From positions 1 to 64,000 of the forward strand of contig CAYPET010000006.1 of the NCBI GenBank assembly GCA_964409905.1: a stretch of 64,000 bases of DNA. Reading direction: 5' to 3'. A model generated the notes under the pieces. That model did no database searches. It worked only from the letters and a program-made list of their open reading frames with translations, and was not told the origin of the DNA. The DNA comes from JAGNRR01 sp964409905. GTDB taxonomy: Bacteria; Bacteroidota; Bacteroidia; Chitinophagales; Chitinophagaceae. The number at the start of each line of letters is the position of its first letter. The stretch's first letter is position 1. Positions 9,624 through 17,691 of the stretch are shown piece by piece. Position numbers and translations under genes: made by a program.

Positions 9624-10271
9624 ATGGCCCTCATCGCACCTTCTATATTATCTGCCGATTTTCTTAACCTTTCTGCTGACGTTGAAATGGTAAATCACTC
9701 AGAGGCTGACTGGTTCCACCTCGATATTATGGATGGCCGTTTCGTGCCAAACATCAGCTTTGGATTACCAATTGTGAGCGCAATAAGCAAAGCTGCCAAA
9801 AAAGTTATTGATGTGCATTTAATGATAGAAGAGCCAGGCAAGTATGCTGAGGCATTCAAAAAGGCCGGGGCGCACAATTTAAGTGTTCACATAGAGGCCT
9901 GTCCTCACCTGCATAGAAACATACAGCAAATAAAAAGTCTGGGTATGAAGGCCGGTGTGGCTATCAACCCGCATACCAATGTGAATCAACTTTTTGACGT
10001 ACTTCAGGATATTGACTTAATATGTCTTATGAGTGTCAACCCTGGCTTTGGTGGACAGCAATTTATACCGAACACACTAAATAAAATAAAGGCATTACGT
10101 CAAGAAATTAGTCGACAAGAAACCGAAGTGTTAATTGAAATTGATGGTGGTGTAACGCTCGATAATGCTGCGGAAATCATTGCAGCCGGGGCGGATGTCT
10201 TAGTGGCAGGCAATACCGTTTTTGGTTCATCTAATCCTACTCAGACAATTGCTGCTTTAAAGGCGATATAA
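9624..10271 (+). CDS. rpe: Ribulose-phosphate 3-epimerase
   Basis: A 215-residue TIM-barrel enzyme that interconverts ribulose 5-phosphate and xylulose 5-phosphate in the pentose phosphate pathway. Family landmarks are APSILSADF at the start, WFHLDIMDGRFVPNISFG (metal and substrate residues), VDVHLMIE-like DVHLMIE, MSVNPGFGGQQF with the phosphate loop, and EIDGGV followed by ADVLVAGNTVFG. Its length is typical. It lies 42 bp after the TPR lipoprotein and is followed at once by a strong hairpin terminator. Confidence 0.96.
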   Translation: MALIAPSILSADFLNLSADVEMVNHSEADWFHLDIMDGRFVPNISFGLPIVSAISKAAKKVIDVHLMIEEPGKYAEAFKKAGAHNLSVHIEACPHLHRNIQQIKSLGMKAGVAINPHTNVNQLFDVLQDIDLICLMSVNPGFGGQQFIPNTLNKIKALRQEISRQETEVLIEIDGGVTLDNAAEIIAAGADVLVAGNTVFGSSNPTQTIAALKAI

Positions 10272-10272
10272 T

Positions 10273-10302
10273 AAAAAAGGCAGTATGGAATACTGCCTTT
10301 TT
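10273..10302 (+). terminator. Rho-independent terminator after rpe
   Basis: An AAAAAAGGCAGTAT stem pairs with ATACTGCC and a T run around a 3-nt loop, immediately after the rpe stop. It is A/T-flanked on both sides and so can serve both rpe and the convergent zinc peptidase gene. Confidence 0.85.
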
Positions 10303-10324
10303 ATTTGCTTTTTCAGGGGTATAA

Positions 10325-11020
10325 TTATCTTCTATCCAAGAAAATCATGATGTAGTACAAAAGGGTGGCTAGACTACCAATTGCTGCTACCACATAAGTC
10401 CTTGCAGCCCAATTTAATGCGTCGCTTACACCTTCCATTTCTCCACTGCCGGCGGTCCCTGTTTTCCTGAGCCATTCTTTTGCTCTATTACTTGCATCAA
10501 ATTCTACCGGTAATGTGATTAATGAAAAAAGAGTGGTGATAGCAAACATTATTATGCCAATTAATAGAAGCGTATTGTTTCCGCCACCAATACCCATAAA
10601 TCCAATACCAGCTAAAATTACCCATTGCCCAAAACGAGAACCAAATTGCACCGCCGGAACCATCTTTGAACGCATTTGTAGCCAAGTATAGGCTGTAGCA
10701 TGCTGAACAGCATGGCCACATTCGTGCGCTGCAACGGCAGCTGCAGCAACAGATCGGCCTTCATATACATCCGGGCTTAGATTGACTGTTTTATCTGCCG
10801 GATTATAGTGGTCAGACAAAAAACCAGGTGTGCTAATAACACGTACATCATTTATGTTATTGTCACGAAGCATTTTTTCAGCTATTTGTTTTCCGCTTAA
10901 TCCGTTTGAAAGACCGACCTGTGAGTATTGTTTAAATTTTGCTTTTAGCCGATTACTGACAAGCATGCTTACCAAAAACATGATGCCACCAATGATATAA
11001 TATCCTGTATAAACTCCCAT
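10325..11020 (-). CDS. Zinc metallopeptidase, YugP family
   Basis: A 231-residue membrane protein of the neutral zinc metallopeptidase (YugP/DUF2268-unrelated) family. An N-terminal hydrophobic helix (GYYIIGGIMFLVSMLVS) leads to the zinc site HECGHAVQH at about residue 110. Two hydrophobic segments follow (about 140-185), and another lies at the C-terminus (VAAIGSLATLLYYIMIF). Members are thought to be membrane-embedded peptidases of unknown substrate. Convergent with rpe and divergent from radA. Confidence 0.88.
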   Translation of the reverse strand: MGVYTGYYIIGGIMFLVSMLVSNRLKAKFKQYSQVGLSNGLSGKQIAEKMLRDNNINDVRVISTPGFLSDHYNPADKTVNLSPDVYEGRSVAAAAVAAHECGHAVQHATAYTWLQMRSKMVPAVQFGSRFGQWVILAGIGFMGIGGGNNTLLLIGIIMFAITTLFSLITLPVEFDASNRAKEWLRKTGTAGSGEMEGVSDALNWAARTYVVAAIGSLATLLYYIMIFLDRR

Positions 11021-11044
11021 TTTAAATTTTTAGATAAAGATAAT

Positions 11045-11052
11045 CAAATTTA
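11045..11052 (-). promoter_or_regulatory. Promoter -7 box for the zinc peptidase
   Basis: Minus-strand TAAATTTG matches TAnnTTTG and lies 24 nt before the ATG. No clear -33 element was seen. Confidence 0.4.
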
Positions 11053-11183
11053 GGTCCAACTATTGAATTTTAAAAAATATGCCATTATGACGTAAATATT
11101 TAATAAAAAATCAATATTTGGCTTATTTTTTAAACTCGGTCGGCATTTTAACTATTTTTATTTACTAGATAACCAGAAAATAA

Positions 11184-11214
11184 TTTGTTATCATGCAAAA
11201 CGTTTTTACCTTAG
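11184..11214 (+). promoter_or_regulatory. Consensus promoter upstream of radA
   Basis: TTTG at 11184-11187 and TACCTTAG at 11207-11214 are separated by exactly 19 nt, the spacing of the Bacteroidota housekeeping promoter TTTG-N19-TAnnTTTG, with one mismatch in the -7 box. Transcription would start near 11219, about 90 nt before radA. Confidence 0.65.
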
Positions 11215-11240
11215 CATAGAATTTTATGGGTTAGTAAGAA

Positions 11241-11275
11241 AGGGATTATCGAGTAGAATCGATAGTCCCTTTTTC
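11241..11275 (+). terminator. Terminator-like hairpin in the radA leader
   Basis: GGGATTATCGA pairs with TCGATAGTCCC (one G-T pair) around a short loop and is followed by TTTTTCCTTTTT. It lies between the predicted radA promoter and the radA ATG, so it would act as an attenuator or end a roughly 55-nt small RNA. Confidence 0.65.
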
Positions 11276-11308
11276 CTTTTTACGCTCTATTTTTATTATT
11301 TCACTAAA

Positions 11309-12673
11309 ATGGCCAAACAAAAAACATCCTTTTTCTGTCAATCATGTGGTGCTGAATCGCCCAAATGGGTTGGTCAGTGTGTATCCTGTAAAAAATGGAA
11401 TACAATAGTGGAAGAAATAGTTGTAAAAGAGAAAGCTACTGGATTGGTATGGGATGATGTGAATGAAAGAGGAAAGAATAAAAGTAAGCGACTTGTTGAA
11501 ATTGAAAATGAAGAACTTGTAAGGATGTCCATGCCGGGCAAAGAATTACACCGTGTTTTGGGAGGGGGATTGGTGCCGGGTAGTGTTACGCTCATCGCCG
11601 GTGAGCCAGGCATTGGAAAAAGTACTTTGCTCTTGCAGATAGCGTTGAGGCTACAGAACAAGAAAATTCTTTATATCAGCGGAGAAGAAAGTCTGGAACA
11701 AATTAAAATTCGCGCACAACGTATTGGTACCAATAATGATGAACTATACTTGCTGGCGGCATCAGATACCCAAACCATTTTTAAAGAAATAAAAAAAATT
11801 AAACCAGCTATTGTGATCGTTGATTCGGTTCAAACCTTGCATACACCTTTTATTGAAAGTGCGCCTGGCAGTGTTTCGCAAGTGAGGGAGTGTACAGCAG
11901 AATTTATACGCTACGCAAAAAATACCCATACGCCAGTGATTATTATTGGTCATATCAACAAGGACGGCAACATCGCTGGTCCCAAAGTGCTTGAACACAT
12001 GGTTGATACTGTGCTGCAATTCGAAGGTGATCGGCATTACACCTATCGGATTTTGCGCAGTCTAAAAAATCGGTTTGGAAATGCCAACGAGCTAGGCATT
12101 TACGAAATGGCTGGCAATGGACTTCGGGAGGTAGAGAATCCGTCAGAGATATTGATTTCGCAAAAAGATGATCACCTAAGCGGAGCCGCAATTGCAGCTA
12201 CAATGGAAGGTGCGAGGCCATTGCTGATTGAGGTACAAGCTTTGGTTACGCAAGCAGTTTATGGAACCCCCCAGCGAACAGTCAGCGGTTTTGATTTGCG
12301 GCGCTTACAGTTGCTTTTAGCAGTACTGGAAAAGCGCGGTGGATTTCAGCTTGGAATTAAAGATGTGTTTTTGAACATTGCTGGAGGATTAAAAATCGAA
12401 GATCCTGCCATTGATTTGGCTGTGTTATCCGCAATTCTCTCAAGTTATGAGGATATGCCCATCAACACAAACTATTGTTTTGTCGGTGAAATAGGTTTGA
12501 GCGGCGAAATCAGAGCGGTGAATAGATTGGAACAGCGAATAAAGGAAGCAGAGAAGTTGGGATTTGAACGATTTTTTATATCAAGATTTAATAAGACAGC
12601 ACATATTAAAGCTGAAAATATTGAAATCGTTAAAGTTGGGAAAGTAGACGAACTTTATAATGCATTGTTTTAA
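11309..12673 (+). CDS. radA: DNA repair protein RadA
   Basis: A 454-residue RadA/Sms protein, a RecA-like ATPase that drives branch migration in recombinational repair. Cys10, Cys13, Cys24 and Cys27 form the N-terminal zinc finger. The Walker A loop GEPGIGKST spans residues 98-106, and the RadA-specific KNRFG motif 253-257. The C-terminal third resembles the Lon protease domain, with GGLKIEDPAIDLAV and GEIGLSGEIRAV. Length is normal. comF starts 3 nt after its stop, so the two are probably co-transcribed. The leader carries a terminator-like hairpin, so expression may be limited by attenuation (inference). Confidence 0.97.
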   Translation: MAKQKTSFFCQSCGAESPKWVGQCVSCKKWNTIVEEIVVKEKATGLVWDDVNERGKNKSKRLVEIENEELVRMSMPGKELHRVLGGGLVPGSVTLIAGEPGIGKSTLLLQIALRLQNKKILYISGEESLEQIKIRAQRIGTNNDELYLLAASDTQTIFKEIKKIKPAIVIVDSVQTLHTPFIESAPGSVSQVRECTAEFIRYAKNTHTPVIIIGHINKDGNIAGPKVLEHMVDTVLQFEGDRHYTYRILRSLKNRFGNANELGIYEMAGNGLREVENPSEILISQKDDHLSGAAIAATMEGARPLLIEVQALVTQAVYGTPQRTVSGFDLRRLQLLLAVLEKRGGFQLGIKDVFLNIAGGLKIEDPAIDLAVLSAILSSYEDMPINTNYCFVGEIGLSGEIRAVNRLEQRIKEAEKLGFERFFISRFNKTAHIKAENIEIVKVGKVDELYNALF

Positions 12674-12676
12674 TAA

Positions 12677-13375
12677 ATGAACGCATTCAAAACGGCACTT
12701 CATGATTTGTGGAATTTGATCTTTCCGAATGTATGTCTGATTTGCAATAATATCCTTATTTCCGGCGAGCAACATATTTGTTTAGGTTGTTTTGCGCAAT
12801 TGCCGCGCACTCATTTTCAACAACATAATGACAATGCACTTGAGCAGAAGCTTTTTGCCAGGTTCCCATTTGAAAGGGCAAGTGCTTTGTTTTATTTCAA
12901 TACTGGCAGTAAAATTCAACAACTGATTCATGAGATAAAGTATAATAACAATGAAAAGTTAGCTATTTATCTGGGCACTGTATTAGCCAGCGAATCAGTC
13001 AAAATCTTTGAGAGTATTGATGTAATTGTACCGGTACCACTTAGCAAAAAAAGACAGTTTGAACGTGGGTATAATCAATCCGCACTGCTTGCTCAAGGTA
13101 TTGCTGCTCAAACCGGGTTAATAATTAATGAAAAACTCGTCATGCGCGTAAAAAATACAGAAAGCCAAACGAGAAAGACAAAACTGGAGCGAATTGCAAA
13201 TCTTAGCAACGCCTTTGAATGGCATTTGCCAGCCAATTATTCAGAAAAGCATATCCTGCTTATCGATGATGTAATTACCACTGGCGCAACCGTTGAGAGT
13301 TTGATATTAGCTGCGCCCAAAGCAGCAGGTCTTAAATTTAGTGTACTTTGTTTGGCTCATGCCGCAAATTCTTAA
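12677..13375 (+). CDS. comF: ComF-family phosphoribosyltransferase-like protein
   Basis: A 232-residue ComF/GntX-family protein. A CxxC pair near residues 16-19 (CLIC) and another near 34-37 (CLGC) form a zinc ribbon. The phosphoribosyltransferase-like part follows, with VPVPLSKKRQFERGYNQS and the PRPP-type loop LLIDDVITTGATV near residue 200. ComF is required for DNA uptake in competent bacteria, and in others the role is unclear. It sits 3 nt after radA in an apparent DNA-processing operon, consistent with a transformation or repair role (inference). Confidence 0.9.
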   Translation: MNAFKTALHDLWNLIFPNVCLICNNILISGEQHICLGCFAQLPRTHFQQHNDNALEQKLFARFPFERASALFYFNTGSKIQQLIHEIKYNNNEKLAIYLGTVLASESVKIFESIDVIVPVPLSKKRQFERGYNQSALLAQGIAAQTGLIINEKLVMRVKNTESQTRKTKLERIANLSNAFEWHLPANYSEKHILLIDDVITTGATVESLILAAPKAAGLKFSVLCLAHAANS

Positions 13376-13406
13376 TTAGATTGACAATAAAATGCTACAA
13401 AACGTG

Positions 13407-13436
13407 TTTGATTGCTATGTGAATAGCCTATTTTTA
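13407..13436 (+). promoter_or_regulatory. Possible promoter for the beta-helix lipoprotein
   Basis: TTTG at 13407 and TATTTTTA at 13429-13436 are 18 nt apart, close to the TTTG-N19-TAnnTTTG form, about 50 nt before the ATG at 13487. Confidence 0.3.
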
Positions 13437-13486
13437 TTTTTACAACTGCCAATAGGCGTTGGCAAACAATTGCACTAGCTAACGTT

Positions 13487-14902
13487 ATGAAACTGAAATT
13501 TATCATATCCACTTTCCTACTTGTGTCAATTCTAATAAGCCAATTGACATCTTGCAAAAAGGAGCGTTACTTATTGGAAGGTGGCCGGCTGGAATTTTCT
13601 GCCGATACGTTGTACTTCGATACCGTTTTTACCACCATCGGAAGTGTTACAAAACGATTGAAGATTTTCAATGCTAATAATAGTCCCATTCGGATCAATA
13701 ACATTCGAATCCAAAATGGAAGTCAGTCTTTTTTTAGATTGAATGTTGATGGCGTTCCGACGAACAATATCTCCGAAATCGAAATTGCTGCTAATGATAG
13801 CATTTATGTTTTCGCTGCCGTGACCATTGACCCAAATACTGAAACAAACCCTTTTGTGATTGATGATAAAATACTTATCGAATTAAACGAGAACAGCTAC
13901 AGTGTTGCCCTCCAAGCTTATGGGCAAAACGCTTATATACTGCGTGATAGTGTTTTAAGCACTCAAACCTGGACAAATGAATTGCCCTATGTGATAATTA
14001 ATAGCGCCTTGGTTGACTCTGGGCAAATACTCACGATCCAAAAGGGCTGCCGAATTTATATGCATGCCAATAGCAAATTGTTTATTGGCGGTCGTTTAAA
14101 TTGCTATGGCACCAAAGAAGATAGTATCATATTCCAAGGAGACCGTTTGGATAGAAATTATTTTGGCCAAGATTTTCCTGGCGAGTGGCGAGGCTTGCAT
14201 TTTTTGAGTTCATCAGCGGGCAGCAGTCTTAATCATGTCATTATAAAAAACGGAGGGGCATCAGATGCTGCAGTATATGTTCAGCCTCCTTGGGTGCCTT
14301 TCCCTCCCGGGCAATACATGCTTGAAATGAATAAATGTCAAATTGCCAATTCGCTGGGTTGGGGAATTCTGGCTTTCAATACGGCTGTTAATTTGAATAA
14401 CTGTCTGGTACATTCTTGTGGAAAACAGAATTTTGCAGCAATAGAGGGCGGTACCTATAATATCAATTTTTGCACATTTGCCACCTACAGTGGCGGTGGC
14501 ATCACCCACATCAACGAGCCCGTGATGTATTTTTCCCGGCACAGACAAGTAAGTCAGACAGCTTATGTAGCCGCTGATTTAAATGTCAATATGAATAATA
14601 GTATTGTGTATGGCACCATTGATAACGAGTTAATCCTTGATAATCGGTTCGGCGCGAACTTCGCCTTTAATGTTTCATTACAGCATTGTTTAATAAAACG
14701 AAATGACGCTATTCCCGCTGGAGTGTTAAGCCAAAATAATATACTTAATCAAGATCCACTTTTTAATAATAGGCAAGAGTGGGACTATTCCTTACTTGCA
14801 AGCTCTCCGGCAAAAAATGCAGGAACTCCTTTAGCGTCGATTATTGATGACATCAATGATATTTTGCGATCCAATACGCCAACCATCGGTTGTCACGAAT
14901 AA
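13487..14902 (+). CDS. Secreted lipoprotein with right-handed beta-helix
   Basis: A 471-residue protein. The start MKLKFIISTFLLVSILISQL leads to a lipobox ending at Cys23 (LTSC). Residues about 25-130 look like an immunoglobulin-like domain common in Bacteroidota surface proteins (LEFSADTLYFDTVFTTIGS). Residues about 180-420 are a right-handed parallel beta-helix with repeated N-x-x-V/I turns such as NLNNCLVHSCG and YNINFCTFATYSGG. The tail (SSPAKNAGTPL, TIGCHE) matches the C-terminal part of beta-helix proteins that end ...DIGAYE. No catalytic residues are evident, so a carbohydrate-binding or structural surface role is only inferred. Confidence 0.75.
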   Translation: MKLKFIISTFLLVSILISQLTSCKKERYLLEGGRLEFSADTLYFDTVFTTIGSVTKRLKIFNANNSPIRINNIRIQNGSQSFFRLNVDGVPTNNISEIEIAANDSIYVFAAVTIDPNTETNPFVIDDKILIELNENSYSVALQAYGQNAYILRDSVLSTQTWTNELPYVIINSALVDSGQILTIQKGCRIYMHANSKLFIGGRLNCYGTKEDSIIFQGDRLDRNYFGQDFPGEWRGLHFLSSSAGSSLNHVIIKNGGASDAAVYVQPPWVPFPPGQYMLEMNKCQIANSLGWGILAFNTAVNLNNCLVHSCGKQNFAAIEGGTYNINFCTFATYSGGGITHINEPVMYFSRHRQVSQTAYVAADLNVNMNNSIVYGTIDNELILDNRFGANFAFNVSLQHCLIKRNDAIPAGVLSQNNILNQDPLFNNRQEWDYSLLASSPAKNAGTPLASIIDDINDILRSNTPTIGCHE

Positions 14903-14978
14903 TACCCTTGATATTTAGGGAGTTTTGAATTGTCAAAAAAAAGCAATATTTTGTTCGGGTAAATAAAAAATACCCCAA

Positions 14979-15566
14979 ATGAAAATTTTAAAGTATCTGG
15001 CAATTATCATTGTATTAATGGTGGTTGCATGGCTAGTAGCATCAATGCTGGGCCCCAAAACCTACAAAGTTGAACGCACGGCAATCATTAATGCTAACGA
15101 TTCTATCACCCATTCCTATTTAGCACATTTTCAAAAATGGCCTGCATGGTCACCATGGAATGAATTGGATCCTAAAGCACACTACTCCATTGCCGGTGTT
15201 GATGGAACTAAAGGTGCAGCCCATACTTGGGAGGGCGAAATTACAGGTAATGGTACCATGACATGGACCGAGGTTACACCATCAAGTTTGAAATATGATC
15301 TTGTTTTTGTGAAGCCATGGCAGTCAAAATCCTCTGGTGGTTTTACGATTCAGAAGATAGATGATAGTAAAACAAAAGTAAGCTGGTATGATACCGGCGA
15401 CTTGCCTTTTAATCAGCGTGCGTTCATGCTTATCATGAGTATGGATAAATTTATGGGACCGCAGTTTGAACGTGGATTATTCAAAATAGATTCCCTGGCG
15501 AAAATTGATCAATTGGCCATCAATAGCCAAAAAACATCCGAAGCTGAAAATGAAAATGCCGAGTAA
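14979..15566 (+). CDS. SRPBCC (START/polyketide cyclase-like) protein
   Basis: A 195-residue protein with an N-terminal hydrophobic helix (LKYLAIIIVLMVVAWLVASML). This is followed by a SRPBCC helix-grip domain with the family features WPAWSPWNELDP and GTKGAAHTWEGE and a C-terminal helix (MDKFMGPQFERGLFKIDSLA). The fold binds hydrophobic ligands in a deep cavity; the ligand is unknown. The helix suggests membrane attachment. It is followed by a strong bidirectional terminator shared with ruvB. Confidence 0.8.
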   Translation: MKILKYLAIIIVLMVVAWLVASMLGPKTYKVERTAIINANDSITHSYLAHFQKWPAWSPWNELDPKAHYSIAGVDGTKGAAHTWEGEITGNGTMTWTEVTPSSLKYDLVFVKPWQSKSSGGFTIQKIDDSKTKVSWYDTGDLPFNQRAFMLIMSMDKFMGPQFERGLFKIDSLAKIDQLAINSQKTSEAENENAE

Positions 15567-15591
15567 ACTGATTTTCTAGCATCAATCTATG

Positions 15592-15624
15592 AAAAAGTGC
15601 TTCCATCGCGAAGCACTTTTTTTT
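15592..15624 (+). terminator. Bidirectional Rho-independent terminator
   Basis: AAAAAGTGCTTC pairs with GAAGCACTTTTT around a 6-nt loop and is T-rich on the plus side and A-rich on the other. It sits between the convergent SRPBCC gene and ruvB. Confidence 0.85.
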
Positions 15625-15625
15625 A

Positions 15626-16642
15626 TTAAAAGAGTGTATTCCTTTTTGCCGGTGGGTCTTTTTGCAGATGTTTATATGTTTTTTCTGTAGCCTCTCGCCC
15701 TCGAGGCGTTCTAAAGATATACCCCTCCTGTATCAAAAAAGGTTCATAGACTTCTTCTATGGTGCCGCGTTCTTCACCCACCGCTGTTGCGATATTACCG
15801 ATGCCCACGGGCCCTCCTTTGAATTTTTCTACAAGAGTACTCAATATGCGGTTGTCCATTTCATCCAATCCGTTTTCGTCAACTTTCAGTGCCTTTAATC
15901 CATATTCGGCAATACCCATATCTATAGTGCCATTGCCTAAGATCTGTGCAAAATCGCGCATTCGTCGTAGTAATCCATTGGCTATACGAGGGGTTCCTCG
16001 GCTTCTGCGGGATATTTCTTTGGCCGCATCACTTGTGATTTTTACTTTCAGTAAGTCGGCACTGCGCCAAACAATTTTTGTAAGCACATCTAACTGATAA
16101 TAATGCAGACGAGATTTTATACCGAATCTTGATAATAGTGGAGCAGTTAATAAGCCGGAGCGAGTGGTAGCTCCCACTAGGGTAAAGGGGTTTAACTCTA
16201 TCTGAATACTACGCGCATTTGGACCACTATCAATCATGATGTCGATTTTGTAATCTTCCATTGCTGCATATAAGTACTCCTCCACAATAGTGCTCAGGCG
16301 GTGAATTTCATCAATAAATAAGACATCTCTTTTCTCCAACGATGTTAATAGCCCTGCAAGATCCGCTGGTTTTTCTATTACTGGTCCGCTTGTTTCTTTA
16401 ATGTTTACGCCTAGTTCATTGGCCACAATTCTTGACAAGGTTGTTTTGCCCAAGCCAGGGGGGCCATGAAATAAGACATGGTCTAGCGCCTCGCCTCGTT
16501 GATTGGCTGCCTGAATAAAAATCTTGATGTTATCAATAAGCTCCTGTTGCCCCTCAAAATCTTTTATAGAGCCAGGTCTGATACTGTTCTCAAAATCTTT
16601 ATCTGCGTTATCACTATCGCCTTGTAAATGCGGGTTGGCCAT
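15626..16642 (-). CDS. ruvB: Holliday junction helicase subunit RuvB
   Basis: A 338-residue AAA+ motor of the RuvAB branch-migration complex. Walker A GPPGLGKTTL, Walker B DEIHRL, sensor-1 region VGATTRSGLL and the winged-helix C-terminus (GGPVGIGNIATAVGEE, FIQEGYIFRTPRGR-like FLIQEGYIFRTPRG) are all present. ATG at 16642 (MANPHLQGD) fits known RuvB N-termini better than the ATG seven codons upstream, which would add a hydrophobic stub. It diverges from the DUF6438 gene with 39 bp between them. No ruvA or ruvC is in this window. Confidence 0.96.
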   Translation of the reverse strand: MANPHLQGDSDNADKDFENSIRPGSIKDFEGQQELIDNIKIFIQAANQRGEALDHVLFHGPPGLGKTTLSRIVANELGVNIKETSGPVIEKPADLAGLLTSLEKRDVLFIDEIHRLSTIVEEYLYAAMEDYKIDIMIDSGPNARSIQIELNPFTLVGATTRSGLLTAPLLSRFGIKSRLHYYQLDVLTKIVWRSADLLKVKITSDAAKEISRRSRGTPRIANGLLRRMRDFAQILGNGTIDMGIAEYGLKALKVDENGLDEMDNRILSTLVEKFKGGPVGIGNIATAVGEERGTIEEVYEPFLIQEGYIFRTPRGREATEKTYKHLQKDPPAKRNTLF

Positions 16643-16681
16643 TGCGAGTAAAAGTATAAACAAAATCTGTATTTTCGTTGG

Positions 16682-17155
16682 ATGCTTAAATACCTCGTGC
16701 TATTCAACATGCTTTTCTTTAATTTGCATCCTGCACAACTAATGGCATGTAAAAAACATCGTATACATAGTATCACAATGGAGCGTACGCCTTGTTTCGG
16801 GACTTGTCCATGGTATATACTTGAAATAACTGAGAATGGCCAAGTACGATACTGGGGTAAAAAAGATGCACCTCGGGTTGGGTATTTTGAGTCAACTATT
16901 AGCCAGGCAGATGCAAAACAATTATTCAAAAGATATAGTTCGAAGAAATTGAGTAACGCCCAGGAGGAATACACGGCTAATATTTCGGATATCCCTATGA
17001 TACACTACACTTTTACAATTGGCAAAGAGCAAGGGCAAAAAAAAGTAAGACAAGCCAACTTTGGTCCAACGTTTTTTACGCGTCTTGCAAATGAGCTGGA
17101 TGCTCTGGTGGCTGAGACAGAATGGGTTAAAAAAACCGACCCCAATAGAGAGTAA
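16682..17155 (+). CDS. DUF6438 lipoprotein
   Basis: A 157-residue protein with a short signal peptide ending in a lipobox (LMAC near residue 21). The mature part starts with the DUF6438 signature ERTPCFGTCPWYILEITENG, continuing with YWGKKDAPRVGYFESTIS. The CFGTCP cysteines are conserved in the family, whose function is unknown. The next gene, a TonB-domain protein, starts 3 nt after its stop, so the two form a transcription unit. A near-consensus box (TATTTTCG) lies 4 nt before the ATG. Confidence 0.75.
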   Translation: MLKYLVLFNMLFFNLHPAQLMACKKHRIHSITMERTPCFGTCPWYILEITENGQVRYWGKKDAPRVGYFESTISQADAKQLFKRYSSKKLSNAQEEYTANISDIPMIHYTFTIGKEQGQKKVRQANFGPTFFTRLANELDALVAETEWVKKTDPNRE

Positions 17156-17158
17156 AGA

Positions 17159-17575
17159 ATGAGTATGAAGAAAATATTAGTATTCGTAATTTTTATTTGC
17201 CTTGCTTGCAATAGCATCGAAACTTATGCGCAAGCATCAATGCAGTTTCAGCCAGATATGATAGAAGATTATCCTGATGTGTATCCGGAATTTCCTGGAG
17301 GGATAGACTCCCTTACCGCCTTTTTAAAACGAAATTTTCAATACCCAAGTGAGGAATTGAAGAGCAGAACGGAGGGTGTTACTCAGGTCTCATTCATAGT
17401 AGATATGTTAGGCAAGCTGAAAGAGATAACCATCGGAGTGAGCAGCGGAAATAAAAATTTTGACGCTGAAGCTATCCGGCTAGTTAAAAAAATGCCCAAC
17501 TGGAAACCAGCCTTGCTCAATGAACGAAAAGTTGAAATGTATTTTGCCTTACCAATCGTATTTAAGCTACGTTAG
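17159..17575 (+). CDS. Small secreted TonB C-terminal-domain protein
   Basis: A 138-residue protein with an N-terminal signal peptide (KKILVFVIFICLAC...YAQ) rather than a long periplasmic linker. The rest is a TonB C-terminal domain: FPGGIDSLTAFLKRNFQYP, VTQVSFIVDMLGKLKEI, FDAEAIRLVKKMPNWKPALL. Such short TonB-domain proteins are frequent in Bacteroidota and probably do not energise transporters by themselves, because no inner-membrane ExbB-binding helix is kept if the signal is cleaved (inference). It is paired with the DUF6438 lipoprotein. Confidence 0.8.
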   Translation: MSMKKILVFVIFICLACNSIETYAQASMQFQPDMIEDYPDVYPEFPGGIDSLTAFLKRNFQYPSEELKSRTEGVTQVSFIVDMLGKLKEITIGVSSGNKNFDAEAIRLVKKMPNWKPALLNERKVEMYFALPIVFKLR

Positions 17576-17679
17576 CTCGAATAATAGGCTTTGCATACTG
17601 AAGCATTCAATTGCTTCATGCCAATTTGGGCAACCCATTATTTCTAAACAGAAAAAATAGTTTCCGAGTTTACAGACCT

Positions 17680-17687
17680 TATTTTTG
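17680..17687 (+). promoter_or_regulatory. Promoter -7 box next to the M1 peptidase start
   Basis: TATTTTTG is a perfect TAnnTTTG box ending 4 nt before the ATG at 17692, predicting a leaderless mRNA and supporting this ATG over the upstream start at 17611. Confidence 0.4.
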
Positions 17688-17691
17688 GGCC

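Noticed and set aside
17611..17691. Upstream ATG of the M1 peptidase (17611)
   Set aside because: It adds 27 residues before the signal peptide; the signal and promoter box support 17692.
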